A stretch of DNA of 64,000 nucleotides from J027 sp034437655 (lineage in GTDB: Bacteria > Chloroflexota > Anaerolineae > Aggregatilineales > J027). Of the stretch, positions 35,949-44,294 are shown one piece after another. A model generated the notes under the pieces. That model had not been told where the DNA came from. It saw only the letters and a program-made list of their open reading frames with translations, and did not search any database. The stretch spans positions 1-64,000 of the forward strand of contig DAOTTU010000063.1 in NCBI GenBank assembly GCA_034437655.1, written 5' to 3'. Each line of letters begins with the position of its first letter. The first letter of the stretch is position 1. The translations under genes and the position numbers were made by a program.

Positions 35949-37022
35949 TTACCACTGCACCAGAAGCGCTTCCATCGTCAAACCGGGACCAAAGGCCATC
36001 ATAATGCCGTAGTCGCCCGGTTGGGGTGCGCCAGTTTCAATGATGTGATTAAGTACAAACAGCACCGTCGCGGAAGACATGTTGCCGTAATTGTGCAGAA
36101 TTTCAAGCGAGTGGCAGACCTGTGCGTCGCTCAAGCCGAGTTGATCTTGCAAGTAGCGCACAATTTTGCGGCTACCGGGGTGAATCGCCCAGAAGCGAAC
36201 CTCCGCGCGGCTGAGCCCATGCCGCTCAAGCATTCGCCCTACGAAATCCTCTACGTTGGCTTGCAGCACGTCCGGTACATAACTCGACAGATACATATAG
36301 AAGCCTTCATCGGTCAATGAGAAGGACATGTGGTCGAGTGTCTGGTAATCGCAGTAGGTTTCCTGATCTATTAACGTTGGAAGCGCTGGCCTGCGCTCGC
36401 TGTGTTCACCATTTCCGCTGATAAGCATCATGGCTGCACCATCGGCAAAAAGCGATGTGGAGACGACTGTTTCGACGCTGTGGTCAAATTGTAGGTGCAA
36501 CGTACACAACTCTACAGACAACACCAGCGCATAACCCTCCTGCCTGGCCAGCGCACTTTGCCAGCCGAGCCGAATCCCCGGGAACGCACCATAGCAACCC
36601 ATCCCCAGTACACAGGCGCGATTTAACTGTGGATTCATGCCCAGATCACTTGCAATCAAAAGGTCTAGCCCGGGAATGCTGATGCCTGTACATGACACCA
36701 CATGAAAGCTGACGACTTCTTGCGGTGCAACGCCAGCAGCAGCCAGTCCTTCCCGCACGACGCGGGCCCCGAGTTCGCGTGCTTCGACCATGTAGCGGTC
36801 GTTGCGCTGTTGTGTGCTTTTACGTTCGGCAAAAAATGGCCGGTCAACTACCGAGTAGCGCTGTGCGACCCCAGAGGCATGGAGGATTTTACGGATTGCA
36901 TCGCGTTTGCCGTTGCGCTGAGGCGTGATGAGTTGCATGTAATACTCGGTGATGTCGTCCTGGCTATATTGGCGTGCTGGCACACCTGTATGCAACGCAG
37001 AAATTGTCGCTTTGTTCATCAA
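35949..37022 (-). CDS. Type III polyketide synthase (chalcone/stilbene synthase family)
   Basis: A 357-residue enzyme with the full type III PKS catalytic triad: Cys143 (GMGCYGAFPG), His281 (FWAIHPGSR) and Asn314 (YGNMSSATVLFVL), plus the C-terminal GPGLTMEALL loop. Such enzymes extend an acyl-CoA starter with malonyl-CoA and cyclise it to resorcinols, pyrones or phloroglucinols. With small residues around the active site and a lipid-modifying neighbourhood, a long-chain alkylresorcinol or alkylpyrone is plausible, but chain length cannot be read here. Its ATG overlaps the end of the flavoprotein gene by 4 bp. Last gene of the four-gene cluster. Confidence 0.93.
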   Translation of the reverse strand: MMNKATISALHTGVPARQYSQDDITEYYMQLITPQRNGKRDAIRKILHASGVAQRYSVVDRPFFAERKSTQQRNDRYMVEARELGARVVREGLAAAGVAPQEVVSFHVVSCTGISIPGLDLLIASDLGMNPQLNRACVLGMGCYGAFPGIRLGWQSALARQEGYALVLSVELCTLHLQFDHSVETVVSTSLFADGAAMMLISGNGEHSERRPALPTLIDQETYCDYQTLDHMSFSLTDEGFYMYLSSYVPDVLQANVEDFVGRMLERHGLSRAEVRFWAIHPGSRKIVRYLQDQLGLSDAQVCHSLEILHNYGNMSSATVLFVLNHIIETGAPQPGDYGIMMAFGPGLTMEALLVQW

Positions 37023-38188
37023 GTTGACCGTTCCATTAAGCTAAGATCACGAGTTTGTCGTACTAAAAAGTCACCAAGCCGGGGTACAACGTTCAAAAAC
37101 CCTAAGCCCCGCGCCAGTAATGCTGGACGTAGCATGACATTGTTTAACACGCGTCCCAGCCGGAGCCGATTGGCGAATGTGTGTTGCCAGTCGTGGTGGT
37201 AGGTTTTAACAACCGTTGCTGCGGATTGTTCACCGCGTAGATACTCGTTGAGCGTATTGGCTGCCATCGTGCCGCTGTGCAAGGCCATCGCCATACCATC
37301 GCCCGCTAGCGGTGCAATCATCCCGGCGGCGTCACCAGCAAACAACACATCACCAGCGGTGAGCGGTTTGGTGTCAAGCGTCACACGGCTAATACTGATC
37401 CAGTCGTCGTAAATCGGCGTTGCAGTAGCGAACCACTCACGCAGATAGGGGTTTTGATTGACCATCCAGCGAATAAAGCCCTCAAGACCTGCATCTTCTT
37501 CTTGCATAGCGTTCCGAAAGACATCTTGCCGCACCAGTAAGCACACATTGGTCGCGTCGTCTTCGACATGCGACATGCCACAATAACCGCCACGAAACAC
37601 ATGCAAGTCAACGCGGTCTGCGAGTGGTGCGCCGTTGAAATGCCGCTTGAGCCCGACATAAGTCTGGCCGCGTGGGGTGGGGCGCTGGAGCGTTTTGTCG
37701 AGATTGCTATGCTTTCCATGAGCAACGATAACGGCGCGGGCTGTAGCCTCATGGGTCGTGTTGCGGTCACGTGCTTCCAGTATAAACCCGTGCTGCAAAT
37801 CGCCATCAACGTGAGTAACTCGTGTGCTTTCGTAAGTGGTGACACCCAGTGCGCCCGCATGTTGAAATAGGATGTCATCCAGCGCATAGCGGCTGAGTCC
37901 GATGGCCGGGGCAGGAAACTCGGTTTGCCAGGCTGTACCATCCGGGGCAGTGATGCGGGCGGTGTTGATGCTGACCGGCCGCCGTGCATTGATCGTTGGC
38001 ATCACCCCGGCTGCTTCAAAGAGCGCCTGCGTTTCTGGCGAGAGAAATTCACCGCACACTTTCGCCCGGGGATAGCGGCCGGCTTCAAAGAGCGCAACAG
38101 TGTGGCCATGCTGCGCAAGGGTAATGGCCGCGAGACAACCCGCCAGCCCGCCACCGACCACGGCTACATCAAATTGTTGCTCAGCCAT
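37019..38188 (-). CDS. FAD-dependent oxidoreductase, geranylgeranyl reductase-like
   Basis: A 389-residue flavoprotein. The N-terminal dinucleotide fold is VAVVGGGLAGCLAAITLAQHG, with the acidic end of strand 2 in LFEAGRYPR, then the KVCGEFLSP segment typical of geranylgeranyl reductase/halogenase-like proteins. The second FAD motif is VLFAGDAAGMIAPLAGDGMAMAL. Such enzymes reduce prenyl double bonds or hydroxylate phenols. Placed between a type III PKS and a methyltransferase, it could oxidise the PKS phenol to a quinone, as SrsC does in Streptomyces phenolic-lipid pathways, or reduce the prenyl chain. It overlaps both neighbours (4 and 8 bp). Confidence 0.88.
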   Translation of the reverse strand: MAEQQFDVAVVGGGLAGCLAAITLAQHGHTVALFEAGRYPRAKVCGEFLSPETQALFEAAGVMPTINARRPVSINTARITAPDGTAWQTEFPAPAIGLSRYALDDILFQHAGALGVTTYESTRVTHVDGDLQHGFILEARDRNTTHEATARAVIVAHGKHSNLDKTLQRPTPRGQTYVGLKRHFNGAPLADRVDLHVFRGGYCGMSHVEDDATNVCLLVRQDVFRNAMQEEDAGLEGFIRWMVNQNPYLREWFATATPIYDDWISISRVTLDTKPLTAGDVLFAGDAAGMIAPLAGDGMAMALHSGTMAANTLNEYLRGEQSAATVVKTYHHDWQHTFANRLRLGRVLNNVMLRPALLARGLGFLNVVPRLGDFLVRQTRDLSLMERST

Positions 38189-38954
38189 ATGGTTTCTCCG
38201 CGACGAGGGTCATCCGGAACGGGAAATTATACACCACCCGTGCAGTGGTGAGTCCTGCTTCGTGAGCCAACTGGCGCAGTTCAGCAGGGGTATAGGCGCG
38301 TCGGATAGACACCATACCGTCATGGCGTGTCAGGTAATGTCGGGCGAAAACGGGCTGAATGAGCCGGAAGCCAAGCAGCGGCAAGTAGCCACGTGTGAGG
38401 TCATTCATCACAATTCCCCGGCGTGCCTGTGCATAGCTCTCGCGCAACAGCGTGACAACCTGCGCGGGTGTGAAATGATGTAAGACCAGCGATGATATAA
38501 AGTAATCGACCTGTTGCCGGGCGAAGGGCAAGGCGTTTAAGTCCAATTGGAGTAGATGCACATTCGGTTCGTTGACCGTATTCCGACGTGCAAATTCCAG
38601 GTTGCGTGCAGAAACGTCAATGCCATAGACCTGCACGTTGCGTTGCTTACGTTGGGCCCAACGGCCAATATGCCGTGCAACTTCTGCAGAGCCCGTGCCG
38701 AGATCAACAACTGACACTGAACTATGCTTGTGATGCTGTGCGAGTAGGGGAAACAGTTGCCCGGTTAAGGCATTGAGCCCGCCTAAATAGCGGTTAATGC
38801 GCCACATTTCGCGTAGGTTCGTTGCGACGTCTTGTTGTGTACCAACACCCTGTTCCAGCAGCTCATCTTCTTCGCGCCGGGGCGGCACCAGAAAACGTCC
38901 TGTCCCGATGGCGGCATCTTTGCGAGCTATGCTGTTCAACGCGAAAAGTGGCAT
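38181..38954 (-). CDS. Class I SAM-dependent methyltransferase
   Basis: The SAM-binding motif I is VVDLGTGSAEVARHIG, followed by the acidic strand VYGIDVSARNLEFARRN and by YFISSLVLHHFTPAQVV as motif for strand 4. This is a small-molecule methyltransferase pattern. A GTG 14 codons earlier (38996) is open, but those codons are not family-like, so the ATG at 38954 is preferred (257 aa). It ends inside the flavoprotein gene. In the cluster it would methylate oxygen or carbon on the PKS ring. Function on that substrate is inference. Confidence 0.85.
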   Translation of the reverse strand: MPLFALNSIARKDAAIGTGRFLVPPRREEDELLEQGVGTQQDVATNLREMWRINRYLGGLNALTGQLFPLLAQHHKHSSVSVVDLGTGSAEVARHIGRWAQRKQRNVQVYGIDVSARNLEFARRNTVNEPNVHLLQLDLNALPFARQQVDYFISSLVLHHFTPAQVVTLLRESYAQARRGIVMNDLTRGYLPLLGFRLIQPVFARHYLTRHDGMVSIRRAYTPAELRQLAHEAGLTTARVVYNFPFRMTLVAEKPYG

Positions 38955-39061
38955 GAAACTTCCAATACACCTGCTAACGAACCAATACGCCAACACATTA
39001 CCGAACCTGTATGGGTTTTCACCTTGCCACAGATGAGTGGCACATGAAAACTATGGTTGCA

Positions 39062-40087
39062 TCAATACCCCAGTAGCACGATAAACGCGCCAAGTTCCGC
39101 TGCGGATGTCGTCATCAGGAGGACGATGGTATAAAACGCAAAGTGGTTCCAGCGGGCGGGGTCTTCGTAGTCGCCACGCGCCACGCGCCACAGTTGCCAG
39201 AGCGCCAACGGTGCCAACAACCCGACTGCGCCGACTACCAGCGTCGGGAGCCCGGCCAACATAAGCAAGGGGAGTGCTACATAGGCCGACACAACCACGC
39301 CAGCGTAAAGTTGCGCGGCTTTTTGTGCGCCGAATCGTACTACGAGCGTCTGCTTATTGACCTGTCGATCACCCTCTGCGTCGGGGAAATGCACGGACAG
39401 CAGCATTGCAAATTGTAGACAACACACCGGAACCGCCGCGAGCAGGGGTAGCCAGTTAAGTTCGCTAGCGTGTAGATAATATCCCGTGAGCGGTGTCAAC
39501 AGGCCAACAACCACCGTTGATGCGATTTCACCCAGCCCCCGTGAATGTAAGCGAATGGGCGGGGCGCTATAAAACCATGTGAGCAGTTGCGCGGTTCCCA
39601 GCAAGAGAAACGTCCCGATACCGGGTACAATAAACAGGCTGAGGGCAAGGTTGGCTGCCAGCGCAACACCTGCCAGCGCAATCGCGGTGAACAGTGCGGC
39701 CTGCGGCGGGACACGTTCTTCGACCAGCACACGGCTACCCCCGGACCAGTTCGTTGGGGTCTGGTTATAGCGGTCGGCCTCCAGATCAAAATAATCGTTG
39801 CAATAGTGGGTCATCAATTGCGTGGCAGTGATAGCAAGCTGCCCCCACACGAGTGCCGGAACACTGATTGCGAAACCTTCGTAAAGCGCGATAAATACGC
39901 CGAGTAAATGCAGCACTACGCCACCGAACAAGAACTGCATTCGCCCGAGTTGAATCAGTGCAAGGACGCTTCTGAAAATCTGCATCACAGATAGTCGCCC
40001 GCCCGTGGCCTGTAGGCGCGGCGCTGAGCCCTGGTTTGCTGTAGACATATGCTTAACATAACCATTTCTTGAGTATACACGTCCCAT
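39062..40087 (-). CDS. UbiA-family prenyltransferase
   Basis: An integral membrane aromatic prenyltransferase of 341 residues with about eight helices. The first aspartate motif is NDYFDLEADR (N97, D98, D101, D105) followed by NWSGGSRVL, and the second is HFPDAEGDRQVNKQTL. Both bind Mg2+-diphosphate of the prenyl donor. The overall pattern is closest to MenA-like (dihydroxynaphthoate) members. A later ATG at 40048 would remove 13 residues; neither start has a clear ribosome site. First gene of the cluster with the methyltransferase, flavoprotein and type III PKS, so it may prenylate the polyketide; an independent menaquinone role is the main alternative. Confidence 0.88.
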   Translation of the reverse strand: MGRVYSRNGYVKHMSTANQGSAPRLQATGGRLSVMQIFRSVLALIQLGRMQFLFGGVVLHLLGVFIALYEGFAISVPALVWGQLAITATQLMTHYCNDYFDLEADRYNQTPTNWSGGSRVLVEERVPPQAALFTAIALAGVALAANLALSLFIVPGIGTFLLLGTAQLLTWFYSAPPIRLHSRGLGEIASTVVVGLLTPLTGYYLHASELNWLPLLAAVPVCCLQFAMLLSVHFPDAEGDRQVNKQTLVVRFGAQKAAQLYAGVVVSAYVALPLLMLAGLPTLVVGAVGLLAPLALWQLWRVARGDYEDPARWNHFAFYTIVLLMTTSAAELGAFIVLLGY

Positions 40088-40151
40088 TGTACGCCCAAAA
40101 CGGATCGCGTTGGCATATGCTCAGCGAATGTTTACTTAGGTCAGCATCGCA

Positions 40152-41132
40152 TCACTGTCGCTCGAAATTCGTCCCCAGTGCGGCGGGTGGGGCAGAGCGC
40201 AGGAAACGTTGTACAGCGCCTTTCAGCGGGCCGGGCACCAGATACCGCACCACGAAATCTTGTAGGGCTTCACTGGAAACAATCATCAGCGTGACCAGCA
40301 TCAGCACCCACGGCGTCAGGTTGATAATCTGCACGGGCAACCCTAGCAGGTCCTCGCGTTGTAGGTACAGCGCCACGCTCCGCAGCCCGACGATCAGATA
40401 CGCGCCGATCAAAATGCGATAAGGACGCCACGCTCCGAAAATGACAATTGCCAGTGCAATCCAGCCATTACCCAGCGTTAAGCCTTCACGCCAACCGAGT
40501 TTAACACTCAACGAGTAGGCTGCCCCGGCCAGCCCGACCAGCGCACCGCCCAGTGCTACATAGGCAAAGCGCCACGCCTGAACCTTGATTCCACGCACAT
40601 AGGATGCCTGTGGCCGTTCACCCAGGCCACGCAGCAGCAACCCATAGCGTGTGTGATATAGCCATAGCCCGACCAGCACCACCAGTACAAGACTGAAATA
40701 AATCAACACATTATGCTGAAAGAAGATTTCGCCGATAACCGGGATGTCTTCCAGTACGGGGATAGGGGCAAAGGGGATTTCTTGACCGCGAATGCCAGTG
40801 TAGTCACGCCCGAGGAACGCGCTGAGGTCGGCGCACAGGATGGTCAGCACGAAGCCAACCGCAATCTGGTTGATCTTCAAAAATACGCTGCTGGCGATGA
40901 TAATCAACGCAACGAGCATACCAACCAACATCGAGACGAGGATGCCAAGCAGGATATTTTCTGTCTCGAACGACACGACGAACGCGGCCATGGCAGCCAG
41001 CAGAATCGTGCCATCCAGTGAGAGATTCACCACGCCGGCACGCTCAGTGATGAGTTCACCCTGACTGGCGATCAATAACGGTGCGGCATTGCGCACAATA
41101 TCAGCGAGAGTTGCAACAAGTGCAGGGTCCAT
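40152..41132 (-). CDS. BMP-type ABC permease (YufQ-like)
   Basis: A 326-residue permease of the simple-sugar/nucleoside importer group, with about 9 helices. PLLIASQGELITERAGVVNLSLDGTILLAAMAAF is the typical opening, and YGLLLRGLGERPQASYVRGIKVQAWR is the cytoplasmic coupling loop that touches the ATPase. Normal length. It is the fourth gene of the BMP operon, 3 bp after the larger permease with which it would form a heterodimer. Confidence 0.9.
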   Translation of the reverse strand: MDPALVATLADIVRNAAPLLIASQGELITERAGVVNLSLDGTILLAAMAAFVVSFETENILLGILVSMLVGMLVALIIIASSVFLKINQIAVGFVLTILCADLSAFLGRDYTGIRGQEIPFAPIPVLEDIPVIGEIFFQHNVLIYFSLVLVVLVGLWLYHTRYGLLLRGLGERPQASYVRGIKVQAWRFAYVALGGALVGLAGAAYSLSVKLGWREGLTLGNGWIALAIVIFGAWRPYRILIGAYLIVGLRSVALYLQREDLLGLPVQIINLTPWVLMLVTLMIVSSEALQDFVVRYLVPGPLKGAVQRFLRSAPPAALGTNFERQ

Positions 41133-41135
41133 CAG

Positions 41136-42578
41136 CTATCCTTTCTCACCTTCAGCAGACATTTGTTGTGGTGGGGGCGGTTGTGGCGCAGTAGTTGGCG
41201 GGGCGGCTGGCTCAGCGTCAGGCACGCTGGGGGCTAGCAATAAATCTTGTAGCCGTTGGCGCAAGCCTGCAAAGATTAGCACAAAGAAGACCAGCAACCC
41301 CAAAAAGACATCCACCAGCGCCGAGTCAACCTGTAGGGTGGTGCGCAAGGGAAGGCTACTGCGCGTGAGCAGAGCAAACACGAGCGCAATAAATGGCACC
41401 AGCAATACACGAATTGACGCCAGTAACACCACCAGCAGCGCAATAAAACCGATGCCGCCGGATACATTTGCAGGCAAGCGTCCCTGCGTAAACAACACCA
41501 GATGTGCCCCGGAAAGCCCGGCCATCATGCCGCAGAAGGTCATCGACAACCAGATGTGCCGCTCGGTGGGGATGCCCAACACCCGGGCCGAGGCTTCATT
41601 TTTACCGATGGCCCGCAGTTGCAAACCCCAGCGTGATACCGTCAGCGCCAGCAGCACAAACACGGAACATGCTACTGTGATACCAATTGTCACCGGGCTA
41701 ATCGTCTGATCGTTGATGCGTGGCAGGAGAGCGTTTTCGAGGAAGCGGGGCGTCGAACTGCCGCTGCTGGCTCCCCATGAACCAACCAGCAAAAAGGACG
41801 AAAAGCCGCTGGCGATGAAGTTCATGGCTACCCCGCCGAAAATCTCGTTGACGCCGGCCCGCGTGCGCATAATCGCGGTGAGCAATGCCCACACACCACC
41901 CGCCGCCGCCGCAATCACCATCGCACTGACAATCATTTGGGTGCGTGGCATGTCCATAAATAGCGCAATACTGGTAGCACCAACGGCTCCCATGCCGACC
42001 TGTCCCTCAATGCCGATATTCCATAACCCGGCAGAAAATGTCAGCAACAGACCGCAACTGCACAGCAAAATTGGCAAAAAGAAGTCGAGTACATTGGCGC
42101 GTGCGTCCGAATTTTCAAGAATGCGTGTGTCAATCAAGTTAATGATGGTGTTGAGTGTGACAATAGATTGATCTTCGATACGCAACAAGTAAAAGGCGCG
42201 GCGTTGCTCGAAGGGCCCCAATACGGTGCCGCTACTGTGCCGCGAGAAAATTTCATCGACAGCGGTGTCGAAGTCTTCAAGGCGTTTGCGGCGTAGTGTG
42301 CTTTCCGTCAAAACAACAGCAGCGGCGTAATCATCAACGGTGTCAGGGTTTTCAGCGGCGATGGCTTCGATGTCGGTGCCGCGTTCAAGCTCAGCTTTGA
42401 CCTGTGCGACCGCCGCTTCATCGGTGACGACAATTTCGGTGGCGGTGACGTCGGTGATGTTGGGGTCTACATAAAGGAGTAGCACAATTGCGCCGACAGC
42501 CACCAGCGTTCCCACCAGCAGCGGCACGATGCCCAACCCAAAACGAATGGCAAAGCGACGTAATTGCAGGCCGCTCAT
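41136..42578 (-). CDS. BMP-type ABC permease (YufP-like) with a parvulin-like insert
   Basis: A 480-residue permease, about 120 longer than usual. The canonical core starts near residue 162 (LDFFLPILLCSCGLLLTFSAGLWNIGIEGQ) and includes the coupling loop WGLQLRAIGKNEASARVLGI. Helix 1 is at ~16-36. Between these lies a soluble, probably extracytoplasmic domain (~45-138) that reads like a parvulin-type peptidyl-prolyl isomerase: ATEIVV (46-51), ELERGTDIEAIAAEN (63-77), EDFDTAVDEIF (101-111), GPFE (121-124), YLLRIED (130-136). The catalytic His positions are not His here. The C-terminus is Pro-rich (PAAPPTTAPQPPPP). Its ATG overlaps the ATPase stop by 4 bp. Confidence 0.85.
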   Translation of the reverse strand: MSGLQLRRFAIRFGLGIVPLLVGTLVAVGAIVLLLYVDPNITDVTATEIVVTDEAAVAQVKAELERGTDIEAIAAENPDTVDDYAAAVVLTESTLRRKRLEDFDTAVDEIFSRHSSGTVLGPFEQRRAFYLLRIEDQSIVTLNTIINLIDTRILENSDARANVLDFFLPILLCSCGLLLTFSAGLWNIGIEGQVGMGAVGATSIALFMDMPRTQMIVSAMVIAAAAGGVWALLTAIMRTRAGVNEIFGGVAMNFIASGFSSFLLVGSWGASSGSSTPRFLENALLPRINDQTISPVTIGITVACSVFVLLALTVSRWGLQLRAIGKNEASARVLGIPTERHIWLSMTFCGMMAGLSGAHLVLFTQGRLPANVSGGIGFIALLVVLLASIRVLLVPFIALVFALLTRSSLPLRTTLQVDSALVDVFLGLLVFFVLIFAGLRQRLQDLLLAPSVPDAEPAAPPTTAPQPPPPQQMSAEGEKG

Positions 42579-44227
42579 GATAAGTGCTTGCCTCCGATCA
42601 ATTCCCCCAGGTAGTCGGTGGTCAGGTTGTGCGGTTCATCGACCACTACCGCCTTCCCAGAAGAAAACACAATCACACGGTCACTGTAGGTCAATATTTC
42701 GTCAAGGTCTGGCGAGCTAAAGATGATGCTGGTGCCCTCTGCGCAGCGTTGCCGCAACAAAGACCAGATATACTGCGCACTTTCGACATCCAGCCCCCGT
42801 GTGGGCGTGTCCATCAAAATCAGGCGTGCATTTTCAGGAAGCAGGGCGAGCGATACACGCTGCTGATTACCACCGGAAAGGTGTTCAATCGCGTTGAAGG
42901 GCCGTCCTTTGACGTTGTAATGCGTAATCATGCCTTTGCTGCGTTGCCAGATGCCAGGCCAGTTGACCCATGGCCGCCGGCCGCGTTCGGCTAAGGCGAC
43001 ATGCTCGACAACCGTCATGCCCTCAACCAGACCTTCTTCAATGCGCCCCGATGGCAAATAGACCACACCACGCTGAAGGAGTTCACGGTAGCCTCGGTTT
43101 GCAATGGGTTTACCGTCTAGCACAACCGGGGTGGTGTCACGGTGGGTGCGTTGTTGTTGCCAGCGCCACACAGCCAGAAAAAGGGGCGGTAGCAGCAAGA
43201 TCAACAACAACCCATGTGAAAGCGTCAACAGGGTCGGTGAGTCGGCGAGTACATGATCGAGCGTAAGCCATCCCAGCACCAGCACGACCACACTAAAGGC
43301 ATAGTCTGGCCATGTTAGACGTTCTAGCCCGGCAATGCGTTGCATAAATTCGACCTGCCCGCTGCCATCCAACCCGGCTAACCCGATGACTTCACCGCTG
43401 CGCACAGTCAGGCTAACGCCGTGGATGGTGAAACGCGGTGTGTGAATGTCCATGTGTTGAATTTGCAGGCGGGTTTCGTCTGGTTGGGTATGGCTGCTGG
43501 TTGTCTGTTGCTCAACATACTGACCAAACATCATCTCAACAAGTTGGGTATCGGGAATGGGGAGCGCACCCTGCCCGACAAGCTGACCTCGGCGTAGCAC
43601 CATGACCTCATCACACAGGGCAGAAACATCTTCGAGCTTGTGTGATACCAGCACGATAATCATGCCATCGTCGCGGGCGAGTGATTTGAGCGTGTCGAAC
43701 AGGAGATTCTTGCGCTCGGTCGAAATGCCTGTTGTAGGCTCATCAAGGATCAGGAAGCGCACACCCAGCGATAACAGGCGAATAATCTCAAGCTGCTGGC
43801 GTTCGGCAATGGTCATATCGCGCACAGCAGTGTATGGCTTCAGCTCAAATTCTAGCTTGCGGCAGAGTTGTTCAAATTCTTGACTTGCCTTGCGGCGATG
43901 TAGCGTTAAGCCACCGGGACGCCCCATAATGAAATTATCTAGTGCGGTGAGGGGGGCATAGTCGAGTGGGTCTTGATATAGCATCCCGATGCCGTGGTGA
44001 ATAGCGTCGTTGGGGTTTTCGAAACGGACGGGCTGAGCGTCAATGCAAATTTGCCCACTGGTGGGCTCCTGAAACCCGCTCAGGATTTTCATCAGGGTGC
44101 TTTTACCTGCGCCATTTTCACCCAGTATGGCGTAGATTTTCTGCGCTTCAAACGTGAAGCTGATGTTGTCATTGGCTTTCAGGGGGCCAAAGTGCTTCGA
44201 AATATGCTCAAGTTCAACAGTTTTCAT
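42575..44227 (-). CDS. BMP-type double ABC ATPase (YufO-like) with inserted membrane helices
   Basis: A 550-residue ATPase with two fused domains. The first has Walker A GENGAGKST (36-44) and Walker B FLILDEPTTG (158-167), but a weak signature MTIAERQQLEI (138-148). The second has a degenerate Walker A GLDGSGQVE (285-293), a good signature LSGGNQQRV and Walker B LMDTPTRGLD, with Thr in place of the catalytic Glu. Degeneracy of the second site is usual in this family. Unusual is residues ~309-354: two strongly hydrophobic helices inserted between the second Walker A helix and the VLDGKPI strand, where the family has a few residues. The frame is intact through it. Confidence 0.88.
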   Translation of the reverse strand: MKTVELEHISKHFGPLKANDNISFTFEAQKIYAILGENGAGKSTLMKILSGFQEPTSGQICIDAQPVRFENPNDAIHHGIGMLYQDPLDYAPLTALDNFIMGRPGGLTLHRRKASQEFEQLCRKLEFELKPYTAVRDMTIAERQQLEIIRLLSLGVRFLILDEPTTGISTERKNLLFDTLKSLARDDGMIIVLVSHKLEDVSALCDEVMVLRRGQLVGQGALPIPDTQLVEMMFGQYVEQQTTSSHTQPDETRLQIQHMDIHTPRFTIHGVSLTVRSGEVIGLAGLDGSGQVEFMQRIAGLERLTWPDYAFSVVVLVLGWLTLDHVLADSPTLLTLSHGLLLILLLPPLFLAVWRWQQQRTHRDTTPVVLDGKPIANRGYRELLQRGVVYLPSGRIEEGLVEGMTVVEHVALAERGRRPWVNWPGIWQRSKGMITHYNVKGRPFNAIEHLSGGNQQRVSLALLPENARLILMDTPTRGLDVESAQYIWSLLRQRCAEGTSIIFSSPDLDEILTYSDRVIVFSSGKAVVVDEPHNLTTDYLGELIGGKHLS

Positions 44228-44254
44228 TTATATAGGTGTCTTAAAAATAAATGA

Positions 44255-44278
44255 GGGGCATGGTTTGTGCCATACCCC
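44255..44278 (-). terminator. Intercistronic hairpin after the BMP binding-protein gene
   Basis: On the minus strand GGGGTATGG (44278-44270) pairs with CCATGCCCC (44263-44255) over 9 pairs with one G-U and a 6-nt loop, followed by a T-rich stretch (TCATTTATTTTT). It is 16 nt after the binding-protein stop and upstream of the ATPase gene, so it should act as a partial terminator. Confidence 0.7.
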
Positions 44279-44294
44279 GTTAAGTGTTGGTTGG

